NCBI RefSeq assembly: GCF_014199525.1
Contig: NZ_JACHNU010000008.1
Span: forward strand, 173,084 to 237,083
Direction: 5' to 3'
From: Conexibacter arvalis
GTDB taxonomy: Bacteria > Actinomycetota > Thermoleophilia > Solirubrobacterales > Solirubrobacteraceae
Length of the DNA: 64,000 bases
Shown piece by piece: positions 34,879 to 43,256 of this stretch; position 1 is the stretch's first letter; the number at the start of each line of letters is the position of its first letter. The position numbers and the translations under genes were made by a program. Under the pieces are notes generated by a model that did not search any database, was not told where the DNA came from, and saw only the letters and a list, made by a program, of their open reading frames with translations.

Positions 34879-36996
34879 ATGAGCTCGGTGCTCGCCCATG
34901 ACGTCGGCGACCCGGCGCGCGAGGAGGTCCTCGACACCGTCCCGCGGCGCGACCTCGCGCAGCGGCTGGCCGAGACGAGCCGCACCGTCATCGGCCTCGT
35001 CGTGGCCCCGTCGGGGTACGGCAAGACGGCGTTCCTCCGACAGTGGGCCCGCAGCGACCCGCGACCGGTCGCGTGGGTGACCGTCCGGCCCGGCCAGGAC
35101 GCGCCGGACGCGATCGCCGGGCGGCTGGCGGATCTCGATCAGGCCGCCGGGACGGGCCCGCTGGCGCTCGTGCTCGACGACGCCCAGCTGATCCCCGCGC
35201 AGGCGGCCGAGACCGTCCTGCTCGCGGCCGACCGCCTGCCGACCGGCTCGCTGGTCGTGCTCGCCTCGACCTGCGAGCCTCCCCTGCCGGTCGGTCGGCT
35301 GCGGCTGGAGGGGCGCCTGCGCGAGGTGCGCGCCCGCGACCTCGCGATGACGCCCGTCGAGGGGCGGCAGCTGCTCCAACGCGCGGGCGTCCTGCTCGAC
35401 TCCGACCAGCTGGCGACGGTCATGCGCATCACCGAGGGCTGGCCGGCGGGGCTCTCGCTCGCCGCGCTCGCCCTCGGAGGCGACGGCGGGATCGACGCGC
35501 TCGACCGCTTCGGCGGCGACGATCGGGTCGTCGCCGACTACCTCCGCGACGCGTTCCTCGACGGGCTTCCCGCGCATCAGCTCGACCTCCTCGTCCGCAC
35601 GTCGGTGCTCGACGAGCTCAGCGGTCCGCTGTGCGACGCCGTGGCCGGGCAGCGCGGGTCGGGATGCACCCTGCGCGAGCTGTCGCGCTCGAACATCCTG
35701 CTGGAGCCGCTCGACCGCAGCGAGCAGCGGTTCCGCCTCCATCCCCTGCTGCGCGGCCTGCTGCGCAGCGAGCTGCGGCGGTCCGGAAGCGACCTCGAGC
35801 GCGCCGCGCTGCGACGCGCGGCGGCGTGGTTCGACGCCGACGGCGACCGCGACCGGGCGGTCCGGCATGCGGCCGCCGCCGGCGACGCCGGCCTTGCCGG
35901 CCGTCTGCTGTGGGGCGCGGCCGCGAGCTGCTTCCTGCAGGGCGACGCCGCGGGCCTGGAGCGCGAGCTGCAGCGCTTCACCTCGGCGCAGGCCGCCGCC
36001 GTCCCGGGGCTCGCGGCGTGCAAGGCGGTCGCAGGGCTGGGACGCAACGAGCGCCAGTACGTCGAGTACTGGACCGAGGCGGCGGAGCTTGCGCTGCGCA
36101 GGTCCGGCGACGAGCGCTCCCCCGACGTCGCAGCCTGCATCGCGCTGCTGCGCGCGGCGATCGCCCGCGACGGCGTCGCGCAGATGGGCGCCGACGCCCG
36201 GCGCGCCTACGAGCTGGACGGCGCCGGTCAGCGCACGTGGCGCCCCCTCGCGTGCTTCCTCGACGGCGCCGCTCGGCATCTCACCGCCGATCCCGGCGGC
36301 GCCCGCGAACAGCTCGCCGAAGGCGTTCAGAGCGGTGCGGTCGGGGCGCCGATCGCCGTGATGCTGTGCCGCGCGCAGCTCGCGCTGATCGAGCTCGCCT
36401 CCGACGGCCGCGACGAAGGCGCCCGGCATGCCGAGCTGGCGCACGCGTGCGCCGAGGATCACGACCTCGACGACGAGCCGCTCGCGGCGCTCGCGTACGC
36501 CGCGTCGGCGTTCGCGCTCGCCCTGCAGGGGCGCGTCGACGCGTCGCGCCGCGATGCCGACCGTGCCGGTCGCCTGCTGCGCGGGCTCTCGGGAGCGCTG
36601 CCGTGGCTGGAAGCCGAGATCCACGTCGCCCTCGCGCGCACGGAGCTGCGCTTGAGCGACTCCGAGGCGGCGCGCCAGCTGCTCACCAACGCCGGGCGGC
36701 TGGTCCGGTACTGCTCGGATGCGACCGTCGTGCGCACCGCGATCGACGACGGCTGGGAGCGAGCGGACGCCTTCGCGGCCGCCGCCGTCGCCGGGGTCTC
36801 GCCGCTCACCGCCGCCGAGCTGCGCGTGCTGCGCATGCTGCCGAGCCACATGTCGCTGCGCGAGATCGCCGAGCGCCTGCACGTGTCGCAGAACACCGTC
36901 AAGACCCAGGCCCACGCCGCCTATCGCAAGCTCGACGTGTCGTCGCGCTCGGACGCCGTGCGGCGCGCGCGCAGCGTCGGGCTCGTCGATCCCTGA
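34879..36996 (+). CDS. MalT-like LuxR-family regulator with ATPase domain
   Basis: 705 residues. N-terminal STAND-type ATPase: RDLAQRLAETSRTVIGLVVAPSGYGKTAFLRQW with P-loop APSGYGKT, LALVLDDAQLI as Walker B, and winged-helix region FRLHPLLRGLLRSELR. The central TPR-like repeats end near residue 630. C-terminal LuxR HTH: LTAAELRVLRMLPSHMSLREIAERLHVSQNTVKTQAHAAYRKL. MalT-type proteins need ATP and an inducer to activate promoters. The start codon is the ATG of MSSVLAHDV, although the frame is open further upstream. Divergent from the response regulator across 138 bp; joint control of this signalling cluster is plausible. Confidence 0.9.
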   Translation: MSSVLAHDVGDPAREEVLDTVPRRDLAQRLAETSRTVIGLVVAPSGYGKTAFLRQWARSDPRPVAWVTVRPGQDAPDAIAGRLADLDQAAGTGPLALVLDDAQLIPAQAAETVLLAADRLPTGSLVVLASTCEPPLPVGRLRLEGRLREVRARDLAMTPVEGRQLLQRAGVLLDSDQLATVMRITEGWPAGLSLAALALGGDGGIDALDRFGGDDRVVADYLRDAFLDGLPAHQLDLLVRTSVLDELSGPLCDAVAGQRGSGCTLRELSRSNILLEPLDRSEQRFRLHPLLRGLLRSELRRSGSDLERAALRRAAAWFDADGDRDRAVRHAAAAGDAGLAGRLLWGAAASCFLQGDAAGLERELQRFTSAQAAAVPGLAACKAVAGLGRNERQYVEYWTEAAELALRRSGDERSPDVAACIALLRAAIARDGVAQMGADARRAYELDGAGQRTWRPLACFLDGAARHLTADPGGAREQLAEGVQSGAVGAPIAVMLCRAQLALIELASDGRDEGARHAELAHACAEDHDLDDEPLAALAYAASAFALALQGRVDASRRDADRAGRLLRGLSGALPWLEAEIHVALARTELRLSDSEAARQLLTNAGRLVRYCSDATVVRTAIDDGWERADAFAAAAVAGVSPLTAAELRVLRMLPSHMSLREIAERLHVSQNTVKTQAHAAYRKLDVSSRSDAVRRARSVGLVDP

Positions 36997-37102
36997 CCGT
37001 CGGCCCGGATCACCCGCATCGGAGGATGCCCATGCGCAGGATCGCCCATAGGGTCGCCGTCGAAGGTGCCCGACTCGCGCCACGACCCGACAGGAGGCAG
37101 AG

Positions 37103-37549
37103 ATGAGCAGCGGAACGACGAGCGGCCAAGCGGCGCCGTACGCCGCGCACCCGGTCGACACGACGGGAGCGCTGGAGGAGCGCAGCGGCTGGGTGACGTT
37201 CGCCGGGGTGATGGTCGTCGTCCTCGGCGTGATGAACACCATCTACGGCATCGCGGCGATCTCGAACTCCACGTTCTACATCGCCGACGCGAAGTACATC
37301 CTGAGCGACCTGAACACCTACGGCTGGGTCGTGCTGGTGATCGGGATCATCCAGCTCGGCGTCGGCGCGGGGATCTTCGCCCGCATGCAGTTCGCGCGCT
37401 GGACGGGCGTCTTCATCGCCTCGGCGAACCTCGTCGCGCAGCTGCTGTGGATCTCGGCGTTCCCACTCGCCGGGTTGGCGTTCATCGCGCTCGACGTCCT
37501 GGTGATCTACGGCCTCGTCGTCCACGGGCGCAAACCGGCGGCGTACTAG
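37103..37549 (+). CDS. DUF7144-like membrane protein, four helices
   Basis: 148 residues from an ATG with AGGAGG upstream. Four hydrophobic helices: WVTFAGVMVVVLGVMNTIYGIAAI, TYGWVVLVIGIIQLGVGAGIFA, ARWTGVFIASANLVAQLLWI and LAGLAFIALDVLVIYGLVVHG, with the polar insert FYIADAKYILSDLNTYGW after the first. This matches a common actinobacterial membrane family (DUF7144 by recollection) with no known role. It lies between a MalT-like regulator and a receiver protein, so stress regulation is likely. Confidence 0.82.
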   Translation: MSSGTTSGQAAPYAAHPVDTTGALEERSGWVTFAGVMVVVLGVMNTIYGIAAISNSTFYIADAKYILSDLNTYGWVVLVIGIIQLGVGAGIFARMQFARWTGVFIASANLVAQLLWISAFPLAGLAFIALDVLVIYGLVVHGRKPAAY

Positions 37550-37580
37550 GTCCGCGCCGTCGGCGGCGAGCGGGGGACGC

Positions 37581-38060
37581 GTGGTGGGAGCGCCGCGCGG
37601 GCCCTCGCCCTCCGCAGCCGGCGCGATCCGCGTCGTCGCCGCCGACGACTGCGTGCTGATCCGCCGCGCCCTGGCCGACGCGCTGGGCGAGGCTCCCGAG
37701 CTGGAGCTCGTCGCGGTCTGCGCGCGCGCCGACGAGCTGCGCACGGCGATCGACCGCCACCGTCCCGACGTCGTCGTCACCGACATCCGGATGCCGCCGA
37801 CGATGACCGACGACGGGCTGCGGCTCGCCGCCGAGCTGCGCCGGACCCATCCGACGGTCGGCGTGGTCGTCCTGAGCGTCTACTGCGAGCCGGAGTACGT
37901 GGTCTCGCTGCTGCGCGGAGGAGTCGACCGCCGGGCGTACCTGCTCAAGGAGCGGCTGGCCGACGTCGCGCAGCTGGTCGCGGCGATCCGCGCGGTCGCC
38001 GACGGCGGCTCCGTCATCGACGCGAGGGTGGCGCAGATGCTGCGACCCGACGGGACGTGA
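37581..38060 (+). CDS. Receiver-only response regulator (no output domain)
   Basis: 159 residues from GTG. A single receiver domain: VVAADDCVLIRRALADAL, phospho-acceptor Asp in VVVTDIRMPPTMTDDG, VVVLSVYCEPEYVVSLL, Lys in YLLKERLADVAQLVAAIRAVADGG. The protein stops 13 residues later (RVAQMLRPDGT). The HTH present in the paralogue at 34 kb is missing, and no HTH-like reading was found in other frames just downstream. It may be a phosphate sink or adaptor. It sits 48 bp upstream of the histidine kinase gene, its likely partner. Confidence 0.88.
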   Translation: MVGAPRGPSPSAAGAIRVVAADDCVLIRRALADALGEAPELELVAVCARADELRTAIDRHRPDVVVTDIRMPPTMTDDGLRLAAELRRTHPTVGVVVLSVYCEPEYVVSLLRGGVDRRAYLLKERLADVAQLVAAIRAVADGGSVIDARVAQMLRPDGT

Positions 38061-38108
38061 CGCACCGGATTCTCCGCCGACGGCGTCGAGCCATGTAGGG
38101 TCGGTCTC

Positions 38109-40010
38109 GTGCGGGGATGGGTCGGAGGACGATCGCCCTCGATTCCAGACGACCGGGGGCAGGCCGGGACGGACGGCGCCGGCGCATCCGCGGCACGAGG
38201 CCGGGGGATGCTGTGGCTCGGCGCATGCATCACGGTGGCGCTGACCGCGGGAGCGGCGGCCGTGCCGCTCTTGGCTCCGGCGGCGAGGTCGCCCGACGTC
38301 AACGCCGTCGTGCTCGGCCTCGTCGTCGCCGTGCCGGCGGGCATCGGCCTGCTGGCGCTGGCCCGCTCGCCCGACGACCGGTTCGCGCGCCTGCTGCTGA
38401 TCACCGCCTTCGGGGCCTCGGCGGTCGCGCTCGCGGGGACGACCGCGTCGCTGCCCTACAGCATCGGGCGCGTCGCGATCTGGCTCGTGGAGCTGCCCTT
38501 CGCCTATCTGGTGCTGAGCTTCCCGTCCGGTCGCCTCGCCGGGCCGTGGGAGCGACGCGCCTTCGCAGCGCTCGTCGCGATGGCGCTGGCGCTGTGGTTG
38601 GCGACCGCGCTCGCCGTGCCCGAGTACCCCCTGCCGTCGGCGTGGGCGCTGTGCGGCCTCGACTGCCCGCAGAACGCGTTCCAGCTGACCGCTTCGGAGC
38701 CGGCCGTGATCGAGTCGGTCGTGAAGCCGGTCCGCGAGCTGCTCGTCGTCGGCCTGTGGTTCTGGATCGTCGCGATCCTCGCCGTCCGGGCGCACCGAGC
38801 GGGCCCGTTGCTGCGGCGGGGCCTGATCCCGCTGGCGGTGACGGCCGCACTGCGCAACGTCGCGCTGCTGTCCTGGTTCGTCGTCCGCGCGATCGATCCG
38901 TCCGCCACCGAGACGCTCCAGGTCGTGGGATGGCTCTACATGCTGTCGCTGCCGCTGATCGCCGTCGGAGTCGGCACGGGGCTGCTGCTGCGCCGGCTGT
39001 ACGCGGCGATCGCGCTCGAGCGGTTCGTGATCGGCCTGCCGCCCCATCCCTCCGCGGTGCAGGCGCGCGCGACGCTCGCGCACACGATCGACGACCCGAC
39101 GCTGCGCATCCTCCACCGCAGCGCCGAGACCGGCGGCTGGCTCGACGAGGAGGGCGCCCCGGCGCCGGCGCCCGACGCCGCCCGCCCCGGCGTCACGATG
39201 ATCGAGGTCGACGGCGCCGCCGTCGCGGCGATCCTCCATGACGAGACGCTCGCGCAGGATCGGGTGCTCCTGCGCGCGGCTGGACGGTTCTCCCACACGG
39301 TGGTCGAGAACGACCGGCTCGTCGGACGCCTGCGCACGTCGCTGCGCGACCTGTCCCAGTCGCGCGCGCGGACCGCGATGGTCGCCGACGAGACCCGGCG
39401 CCGGATCGAGCGGGACCTGCACGACGGCGCCCAGCAACGGCTGGTCGCGCTGCGGATCAGGCTGACCGCCGCCGCCGAGCGCCTTGCGGGATCGAGGCCG
39501 GAGAGCGCCGCGGCGCTGCGCGCGCTCGGCGACGACGTCGAGCAGACGCTCGACGAGCTGCGCGACCTCGCGCACGGGATCTACCCGGCGGCGCTGACCG
39601 ACCGCGGCCTCGTCCCGGCGCTGACCGGGGCGGCGCTCGCCGCTCCCCTGGCCGTGTCGGTGCGGGCGACCGGCAGCCGGCGCTACCGCCCGGAGATCGA
39701 GAGCGCGGTCTACTTCGCGTGCATGGAGGCACTGCAGAACAGCGTCAAGCACGCCGACGGCGCCACCCGCGTCGAGATCTCGCTGACGCTCGGCGGCGTG
39801 CTCGCGTTCGAGGTCCGCGACGACGGCGCCGGCTTCGCCGTCGACGGGACGAACGGCACGGGCGGCGCGGGCCTCGCCAACCTGCACGATCGGCTCGCCG
39901 CGGTCGGCGGCGAGGTCCGGGTCGAGTCGACCCTCAGCGCCGGGACGCGCGTCGCCGGCACCGTCCCGGTCGACGGCCGGGGCGACGCACCGGCCGTCGA
40001 CGGCGCCTGA
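38109..40010 (+). CDS. NarX/DesK-type sensor histidine kinase
   Basis: Up to 633 residues from GTG; an ATG at codon 34 directly before the first helix is an alternative start. About eight transmembrane helices occupy residues 34-305. The HisKA_3 dimerisation domain has the phospho-acceptor His in RRRIERDLHDGAQQRLVAL. The HATPase domain has the N-box EALQNSVKHADG and G-boxes RDDGAGFAVDG and GGAGLANLHDRLAAVGG. The kinase senses an unknown membrane-borne cue and phosphorylates NarL-type regulators. The receiver-only gene directly upstream and the full regulator at 34 kb are the candidate partners. Confidence 0.92.
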   Translation: MRGWVGGRSPSIPDDRGQAGTDGAGASAARGRGMLWLGACITVALTAGAAAVPLLAPAARSPDVNAVVLGLVVAVPAGIGLLALARSPDDRFARLLLITAFGASAVALAGTTASLPYSIGRVAIWLVELPFAYLVLSFPSGRLAGPWERRAFAALVAMALALWLATALAVPEYPLPSAWALCGLDCPQNAFQLTASEPAVIESVVKPVRELLVVGLWFWIVAILAVRAHRAGPLLRRGLIPLAVTAALRNVALLSWFVVRAIDPSATETLQVVGWLYMLSLPLIAVGVGTGLLLRRLYAAIALERFVIGLPPHPSAVQARATLAHTIDDPTLRILHRSAETGGWLDEEGAPAPAPDAARPGVTMIEVDGAAVAAILHDETLAQDRVLLRAAGRFSHTVVENDRLVGRLRTSLRDLSQSRARTAMVADETRRRIERDLHDGAQQRLVALRIRLTAAAERLAGSRPESAAALRALGDDVEQTLDELRDLAHGIYPAALTDRGLVPALTGAALAAPLAVSVRATGSRRYRPEIESAVYFACMEALQNSVKHADGATRVEISLTLGGVLAFEVRDDGAGFAVDGTNGTGGAGLANLHDRLAAVGGEVRVESTLSAGTRVAGTVPVDGRGDAPAVDGA

Positions 40011-40027
40011 CGAGCGGCGCCGTCGGC

Positions 40028-42430
40028 TCAGGCGCCCATTCCGTGGGCGAGCGCGGCGTGGTGCGCATGCTCGTGCATCGAGCGGGCCTGCTCGTCGCTG
40101 GCGTGGGGGTCGACGTCGAAGACGACCTTGCGGACCGTGCCGGTGAAGGCGAACGGCGACCGGTCCGCGTAGCTGCGGTCGACCGGGAGCCCGTTGTCGC
40201 GGCCGACGTCCATGCCGGCGTAGCCGGAGAAGCGGAACGGCACCGTGTGCTCCATCCGCCCGCCGCCGACGCGCTCGCCGTCGACGAAGAGCGAGACCTC
40301 GCCGCCCGTTCCGGGCGTGGCGCCGTCGGCCGCGAACTCGAGGCGGACGTCGACCCTCCCGGCGGCGGTCGGCATCGGGACCTCCGCCTCCTGGCGATAG
40401 ACGAAGACGCCCATCATCGAGTACGTGTGGCGCAGCCTTCCGTCCTGCACGAACAGCGAGAAGCCGCCAAGGTGGTCGGCCTCCGCCACGATCACCCCCT
40501 CGGCGCCGCCCTCCTCGATCTCCAGCTCGGCGCTGATCGTGTAGGAGTGGTTGTAGATGCGCGGGATCATCCCCGACGCGACGTTCTGCACCGGGCCGTG
40601 GTACGCGTAGGTGGTGCGGGTGCCGAGCGGCGGCACGATGCCGAAGTAGAACGTCATCCCGCCCAGCAGCGGCAGGACGTCGTACTTCTCCGCCTCCGCC
40701 CAGAACAGCTCCCGCAGCTCGGCGAGCTTCTCCGGATGCTGCGCGGCGAGGTCGCGCGCCTGGGAGAAGTCGTCCGGCAGGTAGTAGAGCTCGGCGGGGT
40801 CGTCGTCGGGGTTCCAGACGCCGGGCGCGAACTGTCTCATCGTCGCCGGGGTGGCGTCCCACGGGATGCGCGGCATCCGCCACGACGCCCACCAGCCGTC
40901 CTTGTAGATCGCGCGGTTGCCGAAGATCTCGAAGTACTGCTGCGTGTGGCGCTCCGACGCCTCCGCGTCCTCGAAGGTGTACGCGAAGCTCGTCCCGTGC
41001 ATCGGCCGCTGCTCGATGCCGTCGACGCGTGTGGGCTGCGGGATGCCGGCGACCTCGAGGATCGTCGGGCCGATGTCGATCGCGTGGGTGAACTGGGTGC
41101 GGATCGATCCGCCGGCGGCGATCCGATCGGGCCAGCTGACGACCATCGGGTTGCGGGTTCCGCCGAGGTGCGACGCCACCTGCTTGCCCCACTGGAACGG
41201 GCAGTTGCCCGCCCACGCCCACGCCGCGGCGTAGTGCGGCGCGATCAGCTCGGAGCCCCAGGCGTCGAGGCCGCCGTACTGCTCGACGAGGCCGAGCTGC
41301 TGCTCGGAGGTGAGCGGGATCCCGTTCTGCATCGTCAGCTCGTTGAAGGAGCCGGTCGGCGTGCCCTCCATGCTGGCGCCGTTGTCGCCCCAGATGTAGA
41401 GGATCAGCGTGTTGTCCAGCTCCCCCATCCGCTCGATCTCGTCGACGAGGCGGCCGACGTTGTGGTCGGCGTTCTCCATGTAGGCGGCGTACGTCTCCAT
41501 CTGGCGCGCCAGGAGCGGGCGCTGCTGCTCGGGAATCGACTCCCAGGCCGGGAACGCCTCGTTGCGCTCGGTCAGCTCGGCGTCGGCGGGGATCACGCCG
41601 AGCCGCTTCTGGCGCTCGAAGGTCTCCTCGCGATAGGCGTCCCAGCCGGCGTCGAAACGACCCCGGTACTTCTCGATCCACTCCGCGGGGACCTGGTGGG
41701 GCGCGTGGGCGCAGCCGGTCGAGTAGTACATGAACCACGGCTTGCCGGGCTCCTGCGCACGGACGCCGTGGATCCAGCCGATCGCCTTGTCGGTCATCGC
41801 GTCGGGCAGGTAGAAGTCGGGGTCGGTCGGCGGGCCGATCGTGGTCTGGTTCTCGGTCAGGCACGGGTCGTACTGGCCCGACTCGCCGCCGAGGAAGCCC
41901 CAGAAGTAGTCGAATCCCAGCCGGTTCGGCCAGCGGTCGAACGGCCCGGCCGGTCCCTGCTGGTGGTCGGGCGTCATGTGCCACTTGCCGAACGCCGCGG
42001 TGCTGTAGCCGTTCTCCTGCAGCGCGCGCGTGAACGGCGCGCAGTCCTTCGGGAAGAACGCCGAGTAGCCGGGGAATCCCGTCGACAGCTCGCCGATCGA
42101 GCCGAACCCGACGGCGTGGTGGTTGCGCCCGGTGAGCATCGCGGCGCGCGTCGGCGAGCACAGCGCCGTGACGTGGAACCCGTTGTAGCGCGCGCCCGCG
42201 TCGGCGAGGCGGGTGAGCGTCGGGGTCTGCGCCGGGCCGCCGAAGGTGCTGGGGTTGCCGAAGCCCGCGTCGTCGATCAGCACCAGCAGGACGTTGGGAG
42301 CGCCGTCGGGCGCCTGCGGCGCGGCCAGGATCCCCCAGTCGGGCTGGGACCCGTCGAGCGTTCTCCGGACCGTCCCCCTAAAGGGCGGACGGCGAAGCGG
42401 AAGGACGCTGCGATCGATCTGCTCGGACAT
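40028..42430 (-). CDS. Arylsulfatase (type I, formylglycine-dependent)
   Basis: 800 residues. Metal-binding LLVLIDDAGFGNPSTFGG (D53, D54) and the sulfatase signature CSPTRAAMLTG, with Cys 91 as the residue converted to formylglycine. YSTAAFGKWH and WGDNGASMEGT supply other active-site residues. The C-terminal 200 residues form a beta-rich domain (AELEIEEGGAEGVIVAEADHLGGFSLF and so on) typical of the long actinobacterial and proteobacterial arylsulfatases. These enzymes release inorganic sulfate from aryl sulfate esters. No signal peptide is visible, so it is probably cytosolic. A formylglycine-generating enzyme is not encoded in the window. Confidence 0.93.
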   Translation of the reverse strand: MSEQIDRSVLPLRRPPFRGTVRRTLDGSQPDWGILAAPQAPDGAPNVLLVLIDDAGFGNPSTFGGPAQTPTLTRLADAGARYNGFHVTALCSPTRAAMLTGRNHHAVGFGSIGELSTGFPGYSAFFPKDCAPFTRALQENGYSTAAFGKWHMTPDHQQGPAGPFDRWPNRLGFDYFWGFLGGESGQYDPCLTENQTTIGPPTDPDFYLPDAMTDKAIGWIHGVRAQEPGKPWFMYYSTGCAHAPHQVPAEWIEKYRGRFDAGWDAYREETFERQKRLGVIPADAELTERNEAFPAWESIPEQQRPLLARQMETYAAYMENADHNVGRLVDEIERMGELDNTLILYIWGDNGASMEGTPTGSFNELTMQNGIPLTSEQQLGLVEQYGGLDAWGSELIAPHYAAAWAWAGNCPFQWGKQVASHLGGTRNPMVVSWPDRIAAGGSIRTQFTHAIDIGPTILEVAGIPQPTRVDGIEQRPMHGTSFAYTFEDAEASERHTQQYFEIFGNRAIYKDGWWASWRMPRIPWDATPATMRQFAPGVWNPDDDPAELYYLPDDFSQARDLAAQHPEKLAELRELFWAEAEKYDVLPLLGGMTFYFGIVPPLGTRTTYAYHGPVQNVASGMIPRIYNHSYTISAELEIEEGGAEGVIVAEADHLGGFSLFVQDGRLRHTYSMMGVFVYRQEAEVPMPTAAGRVDVRLEFAADGATPGTGGEVSLFVDGERVGGGRMEHTVPFRFSGYAGMDVGRDNGLPVDRSYADRSPFAFTGTVRKVVFDVDPHASDEQARSMHEHAHHAALAHGMGA

Positions 42431-42604
42431 GGCAACCCCGCTGGACTCGCGTTGAGATGACGCCTCGATCATGAGCGGGCCGCGGCCGGCGACGCATCGC
42501 CCGGATCGGGTGATGGCCGACGCCGGCCGAGCGCGCCGAGCAGACGGTTCGCCTGCTCGGAGCTCGCCGGGGACGCCTGCCGCGCCGCTCGGCTCCACGG
42601 GCGC

Positions 42605-43102
42605 TCAGGCGGAGGCCGCCTCGCCGTGCAGCGCGTCCTGCAGCTCGCGCTCGGCCCGCTCGGAGAGCGAGGACTTGAGGACCGTGCCGCCGTAGGCGCT
42701 GAGCGCGGCGACCGCCTTGTCCGGCGTCACCTTCTCGACGACCATGAACAGAGCCGACGTGCCGGGCTTGACCATGTCGCGCACCTGGTCGCGGAAGCCC
42801 GAGTCGATGTCGGACTTGGCGAGCTTGCCGAACAGCGCCCCGAGGCCGGCGCCGACGGCCATGCCGAGGACGGGCACGAAGAAGAGGATCCCGAACAGGA
42901 CTCCCCAGAACATGCCCCACGTCGCGCCGCCGCCGACCATGTGGTGGTTGGTCGTGACCTTGTACTTGCCGTCCTCGGTGCGCTCGATGACGGCGACGGC
43001 GTCCGGTTCGATCACCAGGTCCTTCGAGAGCCTGTCGACCTCGGCGGCGGCGGCGTGCGCCGTGAGCCGGTCGTCGTAGCCGATCGCGATGAGCTCTGCC
43101 AT
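42605..43102 (-). CDS. DUF1269-family membrane-associated protein
   Basis: 165 residues; ATG with GGGAGGA upstream. N-terminal alpha/beta part: ELIAIGYDDRLTAHAAAAEVDRLSKD. Then a Gly-rich double hydrophobic hairpin (MFWGVLFGILFFVPVLGMAVGAGLGALFGKLA), then FRDQVRDMVKPGTSALFMVVEKVTPDKAVAAL. This is the DUF1269 pattern of small stress-linked membrane proteins of unknown function. It is upstream of the arylsulfatase on the same strand (174 bp gap), but co-transcription is not evident. Confidence 0.88.
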   Translation of the reverse strand: MAELIAIGYDDRLTAHAAAAEVDRLSKDLVIEPDAVAVIERTEDGKYKVTTNHHMVGGGATWGMFWGVLFGILFFVPVLGMAVGAGLGALFGKLAKSDIDSGFRDQVRDMVKPGTSALFMVVEKVTPDKAVAALSAYGGTVLKSSLSERAERELQDALHGEAASA

Positions 43103-43256
43103 GGGTCCTCCCTCGTTGGGTGGCTGGGGGCCGGGACCGTACGAGCCGGCGAGCGGGGCTCCATCACCCGAAGGGGGTGATCCGTCAGGCCGCCGGCCCG
43201 GTCGAGCGGCGCCGCTTCACCCGCTTCGGGCGATGCGGGCGAGCCGAGCCGTGCCG

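Noticed and set aside
37482..42161. 1559-codon minus-strand frame
   Set aside because: Out-of-frame shadow of the arylsulfatase and antisense of the kinase and receiver genes, with no recognisable domain.
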